This document shows, piece after piece, positions 19,418 to 27,949 of a stretch of 57,171 bases of DNA (position 1 is its first letter; the number at the start of each line of letters is the position of its first letter). The notes under the pieces were generated by a model that did no database searches, had not been told where the DNA came from, and was given only the letters and a program-made list of their open reading frames with translations. The translations under genes were made by a program, and so were the position numbers. Source of the DNA: Dysgonomonas sp. 521 (lineage in GTDB: Bacteria > Bacteroidota > Bacteroidia > Bacteroidales > Dysgonomonadaceae); NCBI RefSeq assembly GCF_010501055.1, contig NZ_QVMO01000019.1, positions 1 to 57,171 of the forward strand, in the 5' to 3' direction.

Positions 19418-20710
19418 TTATTTTTTGATTTGCGAAGCATATTCTTTAATAACTTTAATTGTAGCATCGGTATCGAATACAGAGTTCAGGCCTTGCTCCT
19501 CCTGCGATGGGTCGCCTACATAGTCGTCCCACGGCTTCCAAAATTCGTGAGCCGGGCGTCCAAAACCTCCCCATGCCCAGAAATTACATCCTGCCAGGTT
19601 TCCTTTCTCTTTGGATGCAGTTACCACATGTGCAAAAATATTCGCATAATACTTGTCGCGGGCTGTAACCGGGTCGTCCAGTGTATACTTATGATTGTCG
19701 CGTGGAAAACCAAACTCCTCTATAGTCATCGGTTTGTTTAGTTTTTTTGCAATAGCCATATGGTCATCAATATATTTATTTGTCCGTACAATAGCTGTAT
19801 CCACAGATTCTGTAATCTTAGCTATGTCAATCCAGCTCCAGTTTTTAGGCCAGATATGTATAGTCAGATAGTCTACATTCGGGTCAGCATGTATATCTTC
19901 AAATAATTGCATATCTCCTTCCGAACCCATAAAACCTTCGTTACCGATCGATATCAGGTGATTGGTGTCCAGGGAGCGGATTAATGCGGTTGCTTCTTTC
20001 AGCCATTTTTTAAATCCGGGCTTGCCTTCATCGCTAAATGCCCGTGGTTCGTTGCCTACCTGCCATGCCATCAGGGCTGTATCTTCGGTATATTTTTTGC
20101 CTGTATATTTGTTTGTGCGTGAAATCACATGTTTCACATGATTGAGGAACATGGTGTGGCAACTGTCACAATCTGAATATTGCGCCACATGTTTTACAAA
20201 TACAGGCCAGTCGTGAACACCTTTCTCAGGCACATCGCCTTTGCCTGCCCAGTTGAGATACTGTCCGTATCCCCCACTCCACTCCCAACTGTTGTTGAGA
20301 TAAAGTACGGCATGCATATCACGTTTGGCGAGCTCAGCCATAAAGAAATCGAGCCCGTCGAAAATGGTATCATTATACACCCCTGGGGCAGTTTGCAATG
20401 TCGGCCTTACTTTTACCTCTTGTCCGGCAACGCCATCAGCGCCAACCAAAACCCGAAGGTTGTTGATTCCGTTTTCTTTCATGAAATCCAATTCTTTCAG
20501 CAAACGCTCTCGGTTGCCGCCTTCGCCTGTGGAACCCAGTATGGCTCCATACCAGTAGTTTGTCCCCATAAAATAATAGGGTTCTTCGCCAATTACAAAG
20601 TGACCATCTTTTTGTTTTACGAAATCAGGTTCTGTCATTGTTGAACTTTTTTTATTGTTACAGGAAAACAAGCACAAGGCTGCAATAGCGAAAAGAATCA
20701 GTTTCTTCAT
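19418..20710 (-). CDS. GH5 (subfamily 7-like) beta-mannanase lipoprotein
   Basis: A 430-aa lipoprotein of family GH5 resembling subfamily 7 endo-beta-1,4-mannanases. The lipobox CLFSC places the acylated cysteine at residue 17. The acid/base is E221 in WQVGNEPRAF, and the nucleophile is E332 in MTIEEFGFPRD. The N-terminal stretch GTNYWYGAILGS and the motif TIHIWPKNW also fit this subfamily. The open frame could begin six codons earlier at 20728, but the ATG at 20710 begins the signal peptide. It sits between the CE7 esterase and the alpha-galactosidase genes. It may act at the cell surface or in the periplasm on mannooligosaccharides. Confidence 0.92.
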   Translation of the reverse strand: MKKLILFAIAALCLFSCNNKKSSTMTEPDFVKQKDGHFVIGEEPYYFMGTNYWYGAILGSTGEGGNRERLLKELDFMKENGINNLRVLVGADGVAGQEVKVRPTLQTAPGVYNDTIFDGLDFFMAELAKRDMHAVLYLNNSWEWSGGYGQYLNWAGKGDVPEKGVHDWPVFVKHVAQYSDCDSCHTMFLNHVKHVISRTNKYTGKKYTEDTALMAWQVGNEPRAFSDEGKPGFKKWLKEATALIRSLDTNHLISIGNEGFMGSEGDMQLFEDIHADPNVDYLTIHIWPKNWSWIDIAKITESVDTAIVRTNKYIDDHMAIAKKLNKPMTIEEFGFPRDNHKYTLDDPVTARDKYYANIFAHVVTASKEKGNLAGCNFWAWGGFGRPAHEFWKPWDDYVGDPSQEEQGLNSVFDTDATIKVIKEYASQIKK

Positions 20711-20768
20711 AATTATGTTAGATTTCAAAATTTCAAGATTTTATAAATCAGCAGATTACAAATACGGC

Positions 20769-22535
20769 TTACTGTAATCCTAATTTTTCTTTAAAAAAGT
20801 CTTTAGCCGCATCGTTGTATACTTTGCCTACACTATGCCCGAAATCGGGGAATGCCATCCATCGCTTTTGGGATTTTACCTGGTTGTAGGCTGCAAAATT
20901 GATATGCGGCGGGCACACTTCGTCCTGAACTCCGATTCCCATAATCAGAGGGCATTCTATCCACTGTGCGAGGTTTTTGATATCAAAATAGCTAAGCAGG
21001 TTGTAAATATCATCCCATTTTGCTTCGGGATGGGCTGCCATATAATTATCAAAATCGTTTTTAGGCCAATGTACTATTTTGAAGTAATCGGGATAATCGG
21101 ATAAGAACGGAATATTGGGCGCAGCAACTTTTACACGCTTATCTAAAGCCGCTGCCACAAACGAAAGCGCTCCACCCTGGCTACCGCCTCTTACGCCAAT
21201 TCTTTCGGCATCTATCTCAGGACGGCTGCAAACAAAGTCGAGCGCCCTGACCACATCGAGGAATGCACCGCGGTAGTAATAATTATCTTTATTATCGAGA
21301 CCGTAGGTAATCCATGTACCAAAACGATTGGTAGGCTGGTTCAATGCCTGCCCCCGGATGGACAGGACAAAGTAAGCAAAGCCATCCCACCACTGGTTGG
21401 GAGGATAAGGCTGTGAACCGTAACCCATATATTCCACAATTACAGGGTGCTTGCCTTCTCTTTTTGGCTTGGCATAGTACCCTCTTATCAGCTCGTTAGC
21501 GAAAGATTTCATCTCAACCAGATAGATATCATAGTCTATCTTGGAATATTCGGGTACGAGTGTCAGCTTATAATTTGGCGCCACCTTTGCCAGTTCTTTC
21601 AGGTTATTATCCCAGAATGCTTTAAAGTCTTCTTTGGCATCAATTGGTGAGTTTATTTTTTCAGGTTCGAAACCAACATTGAATTTCTTTTCTTTTGCCA
21701 GTTCATTATTTCGCTTAAACTGAACTGTATAACGATAAAAGCCCGGATTAGGATTTTCTAAACCAAAAGATTTGGAATAGGTATTCTGCCCTGCTATTTT
21801 AATATCCAAAGAATCTGCTTTCAGGGGTTGGTAATCATCTGTGGTAAGCGTAACAACCAATGTCCCTTCAACAGGCCATTTATTCGTATTGTTAATATCC
21901 ACTGTAATGTCTATCGGGTTGGGAGCCATAAAGATATAATCGGAATCGGCCACTGCTACATCAAGGCCTATCTTGTCATTCGTCTCCGCTGTGGTTACGG
22001 TCAACATCGCTCCTTCCAGAAATCCCCCAATGTTCCATCCGTCATGGAATTTTATGGCTATGAGGTTATCCCCTTTCATATTTATATCTTCTCCGGAAAC
22101 CAGATAATTGCGTTCGCCATCATGGTAACCTCTGTAATCGTGCGGAAATTCACCTGTCTTACCTACTAGTTTTCCGTTAAAGTAAACCTCATCGGTTGCG
22201 GCCAGACGTCCTAAATGGAGCATTATAGCTCCTTTATTTTTTATACCATCGGCCAGACTGTCGGAAAGCTGTATCGTTTTTCGGTACCACCCAAAGCCAT
22301 TATCCAGTTTTACATCCTGGTCTTTCAGTAGTTTAAGAGATGATACTTCCTGCCAGTTTGCATCGTTATAGTCGGTATTCATCCAAAGACTGTCAACACC
22401 TTCGCCCGCACGGAATTTCCATGTATCGGAAAAAGACTCCGTTATCGCAGGGTCGGTATTTTCCAGAACCTGCTGCTTACACGAAAACATGCCAAGCAAA
22501 AGAAAAAGCGACAAGTATATGGTTAGTTTATTCAT
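20769..22535 (-). CDS. CE7-like acetyl esterase lipoprotein with N-terminal sandwich domain
   Basis: A 588-aa two-part lipoprotein with acylated Cys19 (LLGMFSC). Residues ~35-185 look like the jelly-roll sugar-binding domain of family 2 glycoside hydrolases (WYRKTIQL, HLGRLAATDEVYFNG). After a linker domain, residues ~295-588 form an alpha/beta hydrolase of carbohydrate esterase family 7. Its triad is S452 in GGSQGG, D538 in GVQDEV and H567 in PDFGHS. CE7 enzymes remove acetyl groups from xylo- and other oligosaccharides, so deacetylation of acetylated mannan is the likely job here. It is the first gene of the second mannan transcription unit, with a promoter 30 bp upstream that resembles the susC promoter. 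Confidence 0.87.
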   Translation of the reverse strand: MNKLTIYLSLFLLLGMFSCKQQVLENTDPAITESFSDTWKFRAGEGVDSLWMNTDYNDANWQEVSSLKLLKDQDVKLDNGFGWYRKTIQLSDSLADGIKNKGAIMLHLGRLAATDEVYFNGKLVGKTGEFPHDYRGYHDGERNYLVSGEDINMKGDNLIAIKFHDGWNIGGFLEGAMLTVTTAETNDKIGLDVAVADSDYIFMAPNPIDITVDINNTNKWPVEGTLVVTLTTDDYQPLKADSLDIKIAGQNTYSKSFGLENPNPGFYRYTVQFKRNNELAKEKKFNVGFEPEKINSPIDAKEDFKAFWDNNLKELAKVAPNYKLTLVPEYSKIDYDIYLVEMKSFANELIRGYYAKPKREGKHPVIVEYMGYGSQPYPPNQWWDGFAYFVLSIRGQALNQPTNRFGTWITYGLDNKDNYYYRGAFLDVVRALDFVCSRPEIDAERIGVRGGSQGGALSFVAAALDKRVKVAAPNIPFLSDYPDYFKIVHWPKNDFDNYMAAHPEAKWDDIYNLLSYFDIKNLAQWIECPLIMGIGVQDEVCPPHINFAAYNQVKSQKRWMAFPDFGHSVGKVYNDAAKDFFKEKLGLQ

Positions 22536-22567
22536 GGTTATAGAATATATATTAGCTTATGATGGTA

Positions 22568-22599
22568 CAAATTTATTATTGATTACACTTTATTACAAA
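22568..22599 (-). promoter_or_regulatory. Predicted promoter of the CE7-led mannan operon
   Basis: On the minus strand the -7 element TAAATTTG (22568-22575) fits TAnnTTTG perfectly, and -33 TTTG (22596-22599) lies 20 bp upstream. Transcription would begin near 22561, giving a ~26-nt leader. The architecture matches the susC promoter at 34198-34229. Confidence 0.75.
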
Positions 22600-22629
22600 T
22601 ACTATTTTAATCAAATATAATACTTTTTT
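22595..22629 (-). promoter_or_regulatory. Candidate AraC-type operator, CE7 promoter
   Basis: This 35-bp block matches the block at 34225-34259 at 28 of 35 positions without gaps. On the minus strand it contains two copies of AGTATT 21 bp apart, the second overlapping the -33 element. Two helical turns between direct repeats is the usual layout for AraC-family activator sites. Confidence 0.65.
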
Positions 22630-22815
22630 CGTTAATTGATAATATGTTACACAAGAACAACCTAAGCAATAATAATATAAATAAGAAATTTACAATTGAA
22701 ACACACAAGGCTTACAGAGTAATACTTTTTTAATAACAGTATAAACAAATGTGATCGTAATTAATGATATATTTTCAGAGGCTGATTTAGGGCAGGCAAA
22801 CCCTGTCCCTACATC

Positions 22816-23805
22816 CTAAAATTTATTATTCAGTGTGTTTTTTACTATTATACCCCATTCTTTCAGGTCGGTATCTTTCCATTCAGTGGCAGGAGATGTG
22901 TTATCTTTAATCATGGAGCATGTTTCATCCTTGTCCGAAACCGACCATGCTACCCAACTGATATGGTGTGAGGCCATCCAGTTTACCCAGCTCTGCCATT
23001 CTTCTTTGTTGATAGAGCCATCGCCGGAAGCTTCCATCCCTGCACATTCTGAGACAAACAGCGGGAGACCTTTACTTAGAGCATAATCTCCCCTGTCGCG
23101 TAAATATTGTTTATGCGTAGCTGCATAGAAATGTAATGTGTACATTATATTGTTATATCCTGTAATCGGGTTATCGGCAGCCAGATGAATATCCTGATCC
23201 CAGTGCGGAGTACCCACCAGAATTATATTATTTTTGTCTATTGCACGGATTGTTTTAATAACTTCTTCCGAGTATGCTTTTACGGTTTCCCAAGAGTCTT
23301 CGACAGGCTCATTAAATATTTCGTATATAATATTCGGGCAATCCTTATATTTATTGGCAGCCCTTGTGAAAAAGGCTTTTGCTTCTTCTGTTTTTATACC
23401 GTGGCTGTGCCAGTCGATAATCACATATATTCCATTGGCAATGGCTGCATCTACAACCTCATCGAGGCATTTTATCGCCAGTTCTTGGTTTTGCAGATAG
23501 GCGCCATCAGGCTCCACGCCTATGGCAGCCCGTACCACATTGCAGTTCCAGTCGGATTGCAACCAGGCTACAGTTGATTTATCGTAGAAGCGCGGCCACC
23601 AGTTGTGCCATCCAAAACTGGTTCCTTTCAGTACAATGGTATCGCCTTTGGCATCAATGAGGGATGTACCTTTTACAGATAATTGCCCGTGTTGTCCTAC
23701 GAAGGTCTGTGCTGCCACTGAGCCGGAATCTTTCTTCTCTCCCGAACAATTTATTAGAAACAGGGAGAATGCTAAAATGCAAACTTTGTACAAATACTTG
23801 AGCAT
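22816..23805 (-). CDS. GH5 endo-beta-1,4-glucanase-like lipoprotein
   Basis: A 329-aa lipoprotein (Cys20 in LFLINC) with a GH5 catalytic domain resembling subfamily 2 endoglucanases. Acid/base E166 is in YEIFNEP and nucleophile E253 in LFVSECAG. The motifs GTSFGWHNWWPRF and IDWHSHG are also typical. It would cut beta-1,4-glucosyl bonds in the backbone of glucomannan, complementing the mannanases. A strong terminator (23880-23911) lies between it and the upstream GH26 gene. It is therefore expressed either by read-through from the susC unit or from a promoter I could not see in the 125-bp gap. Confidence 0.9.
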   Translation of the reverse strand: MLKYLYKVCILAFSLFLINCSGEKKDSGSVAAQTFVGQHGQLSVKGTSLIDAKGDTIVLKGTSFGWHNWWPRFYDKSTVAWLQSDWNCNVVRAAIGVEPDGAYLQNQELAIKCLDEVVDAAIANGIYVIIDWHSHGIKTEEAKAFFTRAANKYKDCPNIIYEIFNEPVEDSWETVKAYSEEVIKTIRAIDKNNIILVGTPHWDQDIHLAADNPITGYNNIMYTLHFYAATHKQYLRDRGDYALSKGLPLFVSECAGMEASGDGSINKEEWQSWVNWMASHHISWVAWSVSDKDETCSMIKDNTSPATEWKDTDLKEWGIIVKNTLNNKF

Positions 23806-23810
23806 ATCAT

Positions 23811-23870
23811 TCAGATTTAAGGATTTAAAGATTTAAAAATTTAAAGATTTGAAGATTTGAAGATAATTTA
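23811..23870. repeat. GATTTAAA short tandem-like repeat
   Basis: Diverged copies of an 8-bp word (GATTTAAA, ATTTAAAG, GATTTGAA) run head to tail in the spacer between the two GH genes. This could be a slippage-prone microsatellite. Its effect on expression is unknown. Confidence 0.6.
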
Positions 23871-23879
23871 TATTTTGAT

Positions 23880-23911
23880 AAAAAACTCTCCCTGTACATG
23901 CACAGGGAGAG
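23880..23911 (-). terminator. Strong terminator after the modular GH26 gene
   Basis: On the minus strand CTCTCCCTGT and ACAGGGAGAG form a perfect 10-bp stem around a 6-nt loop, followed by TTTTTT. It lies 20 bp past the GH26 stop and should end most susC-unit transcripts before the GH5 gene. Confidence 0.9.
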
Positions 23912-23930
23912 CCCAAATATTGTGTTTATA

Positions 23931-25925
23931 TTATTTAAAACTTGGTAACTGATCGCGGGTAACTACAAAGTCCTGACTCATGGCGTCTGTCCACCATGCA
24001 TCTGTAGCATGTTTATCTCCGCTATCTGTAGTTCCATACCACGGCATAAACCATGCCCATCGCGCTCCGGCAGCCCATTGTTCAGACAGAAGCCCTACTG
24101 TTCCCATTTCGGTAAGGGCAATCACTTTGTGCCCATAGCGTCCAAACTCATTCAGGTAAGCAGATGTAGATTCATTGGCATCTTTGTCGTACAAGTCGCG
24201 TCCTATAATGTCTACATAATTATCACCCGGATACCAGGCATTGTCATCCGGTTCGCTTGTCCATACCCAGATAAGGTTGTTTACGCCTTGAGCCTGGAAG
24301 TAATCGAACATGGCAATCCAGAGTTTTTTGCACGATTCGGCATCTTTACCCCACCAGAACCAGCCTCCGGCTGCTTCGTGGAACGGACGCCAGATAACGG
24401 CGACGCCTGCATCCTGCAACTGTTTCAGAGAAGTAGCTACTTTAGCCAAATCGGCATTGAATACTTCATTTTCCCAAGTACCTGCCACTGTGGCATTGGC
24501 TGCATCGAATGAGGTCTGATCTTTATAGAAAGCATAGTTGTCGCTATATCCGCCAGCTTCGACAGATACGCCTGTGATTGAATATTTTTGTCCGCCAATA
24601 ATCAATCCGGTAGCCTGTAATGCTGCCTTAATTTCGTCTGTTACCACCAGTTCGAAATCGCCAGTAATATCAAAATATTCGTAGCCGTCGGCAATAGCAG
24701 GCCATCCGTCCGCACCTGTTTTCAACGAGCCTTGTGCTCCCGATTCTACATCAGATGTCGTAATCTTGATTTTGTTGCCAACCGAGACATCTGCAAACAG
24801 GCTTCCATCTGTCAGCTGAACGGTATTTGCCCAGCCACCGGTATTTACCAGTTCCGGCCATACTCTGGCAGAAGAATTTCCACTTTGAAGAATCACTTCG
24901 TCAACTGTATAGTCGTGTCCGCTGATTATCATTCCTCCTGATTGGAGTTTAGCTAATATATCCGCTGTGATTTCCATATCGTAGTCGCCTGATATATCGA
25001 AATATTCGTAACCGTCGGCAATTTTTTCCCAGTCGTTACCTTTTATCGAGCCTTGAGCACCTGCAAGAACATTAGATGTAACTACTTTTACCTTATCTCC
25101 AACTTTGGCACTGGCAAATAGAGTATTGTCGGTCAACTGCACGGATCCACTCCAATTGTCCGGCATAAATACCCCTGACGGCCAGATTTTAATAGATGAA
25201 GCTTCACCGTAATAGACTGCAGGTACATTCCAATGCCACATAATGGAAACCAGACCACCTGCATCCCACCAGTTTTTCACAGGTGAAATATCGCTGTAAT
25301 CAATCCAACTATTTGGTGAGAAAGGAAGATGTACATAGTCAAATGTATTCATAGCCGGATATTTTCCTGTCAGCTTATATACAGCTTCTGCTCCTTCCAC
25401 ATTCCAGTTTACATTTGCCATAGTTCCCGAAATAGTTTTACTCTTGTAAGTCTCCACCAGATACTTGTATACTTTCACAGCTTGGGCTGTAGCATTCGGA
25501 TTGCAAAGTGAGGCTGTAATGACAGGATCCGCCTTTACCGTAAAACTAATAGATACTTCCGGTGCACCTATGTAGGTAGGCCCTTGTACTACACCTTCGG
25601 GTACGACCAGTTGATAAGTCTGACCTTTTTTCAATCCGGTCGCGTTAATCGTTACCTGAGTCAGTTTGAATGCAACGCTTGTGATAGTAGCATCACCCAA
25701 TGTTATCTTTTCATGTCCTGCCGAAGGACAGAATATATTCTGGTCGTAAGTCAGTACAATAGTCACACCGCTTTCGGAAATGCCTGTAGCACCGTCTTCG
25801 GGTGAACTGCTGACCAACTGTGGAGCTTCGGGCTGCGTAATAACAGGATCGTCAACATCTGTACAGGCTGTCATTAATAATACTCCCATCAGAAAATATG
25901 AGAGACTACATAATATTTTTTTCAT
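23931..25925 (-). CDS. Modular GH26 beta-mannanase with inserted tandem binding-like modules
   Basis: A 664-aa lipoprotein (Cys21 in LLMTAC). Residues ~30-135 are a bacterial Ig-like domain of the Big_5 type. The GH26 domain begins near 150 and is interrupted: its early part ends soon after MWHWNVP (229-235), and it resumes near 463 with YAFYKDQTSFD. The acid/base E517 (RPFHEAAGGWFWWG) and nucleophile E606 (ALTEMG) are intact. The ~220-residue insertion holds two similar modules (~244-345 and ~353-455), each with VQLTD, SL/TLFA, VG-K-K, GAQGS, IADGYEYFDI and GDY/F motifs. They look like beta-sandwich carbohydrate-binding modules, and a related one ends the neighbouring lipoprotein. Its position after the SusCD genes suggests a surface endo-mannanase. 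Confidence 0.9.
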   Translation of the reverse strand: MKKILCSLSYFLMGVLLMTACTDVDDPVITQPEAPQLVSSSPEDGATGISESGVTIVLTYDQNIFCPSAGHEKITLGDATITSVAFKLTQVTINATGLKKGQTYQLVVPEGVVQGPTYIGAPEVSISFTVKADPVITASLCNPNATAQAVKVYKYLVETYKSKTISGTMANVNWNVEGAEAVYKLTGKYPAMNTFDYVHLPFSPNSWIDYSDISPVKNWWDAGGLVSIMWHWNVPAVYYGEASSIKIWPSGVFMPDNWSGSVQLTDNTLFASAKVGDKVKVVTSNVLAGAQGSIKGNDWEKIADGYEYFDISGDYDMEITADILAKLQSGGMIISGHDYTVDEVILQSGNSSARVWPELVNTGGWANTVQLTDGSLFADVSVGNKIKITTSDVESGAQGSLKTGADGWPAIADGYEYFDITGDFELVVTDEIKAALQATGLIIGGQKYSITGVSVEAGGYSDNYAFYKDQTSFDAANATVAGTWENEVFNADLAKVATSLKQLQDAGVAVIWRPFHEAAGGWFWWGKDAESCKKLWIAMFDYFQAQGVNNLIWVWTSEPDDNAWYPGDNYVDIIGRDLYDKDANESTSAYLNEFGRYGHKVIALTEMGTVGLLSEQWAAGARWAWFMPWYGTTDSGDKHATDAWWTDAMSQDFVVTRDQLPSFK

Positions 25926-25989
25926 ACTTTATGCTTTTTAGGAAGAGCTTGCCCAGTGTGAAACCGGACAAGCTTCTATATTTAAAAAA

Positions 25990-27930
25990 TTAACGTCCTG
26001 TAATTATCGAAACCTTAGAGATAATCAAATCCTGGCCTTGAATAACCATTGCCGTAGTTGACCAACCATCATCGGTATTCATTATATTATCAAGGAAATC
26101 CTGTGTTAATTCCATTTCATAGAATGTCTGACCCGCATCTTCGAATACAGGCGTATCCCAAGCAGACCAGTTAGCATTGTTCAACTGTAGCTGTCCGTAT
26201 CCTGTAACTGTAAAGTAGAATTTTAGGATTGCCCCGGCTTTCACGCCTTCGAATGATTCTTTATAAAGCCTGAATGCTCCACCAGCACCCTCGCCAGCCC
26301 AAGAGCCTAGATCGCGAACCTCATCCATAATTACTGTCTCCACTATACCCGAAGATGTGATATAGATCGTATGTATTACTTCTCCGTTAGATGAAATCAA
26401 TTTAAATTCAGTATTTCCGTTTGCATTGGACGGAACAAGTATGTTGAGTGTAGAGCCCTGAAGGATATACTGTGCATTGTTTCCATTTACCTGAACACCA
26501 GTCAGCTTATCTCCATTTTGTACATCCAGAGCCAAAATAGTACCTGATTTGATTTCTTCATCTGAACCCGGAAGGACTGGAGCATAACAGAACTCAGGTT
26601 TCGTTATCGTCAGTGAGGATGCCTCTACAGTTTCGCCATTCTTCATTGTAAGGGTAATCTTACCGGTTTCGGCGTCTACAGGAACATTCACAGTCAGCGC
26701 CGTAGCCGAAGAAGGTGTAACTTCTACTTTTACATTACCTCCAAATGTTACTGACGCTACCAGATCAAGGTTCTTACCATTCAGCACAACATCGTTACCG
26801 GCAGCCACCGATGCAGGGTTATAAGATAAGACTTCGGGTTTCAATGTTGTTATCGCTACTGATGCGGTATTGCCACTGGCCGTATTTAATGTTATATTAC
26901 CTGAAATTGTTCCTTCGGGCACGGTAATTTTTATTTCTGTCGCACTCTTAGAAGTCGGCGAAACAGCCTCTTCAACACCCGGGAACAATACAGTAGTAAC
27001 CAAATCCATATTAATCCCTTTGACTGTAATTTCAGTTCCGTCTTTGATACCTGTAGCCGGCGTGGCAACCAATTCTGAAGGCACAGCCATACCAATGTTG
27101 GCAATAGCAACATGTACGCCTGAGTAAGCAACCATTACTATAGCTCCATCTGTAACACCTTCGGGTAAAGTAAATGATAATACATTATCTTTCACAGTGA
27201 ATTCTACAGTCTCTTCGCCAGGAAGCTGTACAGACTCAACCAAGTCGAAATCTTTACCGGAAACAGAAATAACATCTCCGGGCTTTTTATTGGTAAGGTC
27301 TGCAACTTTTTCTACCGATGGAAGAACCACCTGTAACTCCGTCTCAGACTTCAGTTCAACCGGTATATCTGCGGTATCGGCTAAGATAATAATACCTGTC
27401 CGGGCTTCGCTGGGAACTTTAACTTCTATTTTGTCACGTTCCCATGTTTTAAATTCTTTGTAACCTACTTCAACATTATCTGCAAATACGACTTTCTGTA
27501 TCAGATTCAGATAATCGCCCTCTATTGTTAACATCTGTCCTGCCTTTACTGAAGCAGGGGCAATCTTAGAGATAGAAATAGGTTCGGTATAAGTAAGCAA
27601 TGTTTTAGAAGTAATTTCTATTCCCGGGCCAATCAGTTTTACATATCCTTCTTTGGCGTCCTGAGGAATGGTTACTTTGATTTGCTCGTTACTAACAACT
27701 TCTATATCTGTGATTGTAATATTATCCGGAAGGATAACGCTTGTTACTTTATCCATATTCTTACCGATGAAGGTAAGCTGGCTTCCACGCAATGCCGGAC
27801 TAGGGCCATAGGATTCGAGTTTGACAGTTCCCGAATTATCGTCATCATCGCTGGAACATGCAGTAAATGTTATAGCAAGAACAACAAGCATTGCCAGTAT
27901 GACTCTATTATATATTTTATTGAATATCAT
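25990..27930 (-). CDS. Surface lipoprotein with tandem IPT/TIG domains and C-terminal binding-like module
   Basis: A 646-aa lipoprotein (FTACSSDDDD, acylated Cys25) with an acidic segment after the cysteine, typical of surface-exposed Bacteroidetes lipoproteins. About six Ig-like IPT/TIG repeats follow (for example near 36-115, 117-205, 285-365 and 366-445), each with a G-x-x-(M/L)-x-x-V-x-x-V core such as GKNLDLVASVTFGG. Residues ~533-646 form a different domain resembling the modules inserted in the GH26 enzyme (LTQDFLDNIM, MVIQGQDLIISKV). It occupies the SusE/F position of the locus. The TIG string may be a stalk that presents the C-terminal module to glycan. Binding to mannan is inferred from context. 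Confidence 0.82.
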   Translation of the reverse strand: MIFNKIYNRVILAMLVVLAITFTACSSDDDDNSGTVKLESYGPSPALRGSQLTFIGKNMDKVTSVILPDNITITDIEVVSNEQIKVTIPQDAKEGYVKLIGPGIEITSKTLLTYTEPISISKIAPASVKAGQMLTIEGDYLNLIQKVVFADNVEVGYKEFKTWERDKIEVKVPSEARTGIIILADTADIPVELKSETELQVVLPSVEKVADLTNKKPGDVISVSGKDFDLVESVQLPGEETVEFTVKDNVLSFTLPEGVTDGAIVMVAYSGVHVAIANIGMAVPSELVATPATGIKDGTEITVKGINMDLVTTVLFPGVEEAVSPTSKSATEIKITVPEGTISGNITLNTASGNTASVAITTLKPEVLSYNPASVAAGNDVVLNGKNLDLVASVTFGGNVKVEVTPSSATALTVNVPVDAETGKITLTMKNGETVEASSLTITKPEFCYAPVLPGSDEEIKSGTILALDVQNGDKLTGVQVNGNNAQYILQGSTLNILVPSNANGNTEFKLISSNGEVIHTIYITSSGIVETVIMDEVRDLGSWAGEGAGGAFRLYKESFEGVKAGAILKFYFTVTGYGQLQLNNANWSAWDTPVFEDAGQTFYEMELTQDFLDNIMNTDDGWSTTAMVIQGQDLIISKVSIITGR

Positions 27931-27949
27931 ATCTTTCTAATTTTATTTA

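Noticed and set aside
22782..22815. Terminator after the GH5 endoglucanase gene
   Set aside because: A stem (TAGGGACAGG / CCTGCCCTA) is present but no T-run follows on the minus strand; it looks more like a repeat fragment.
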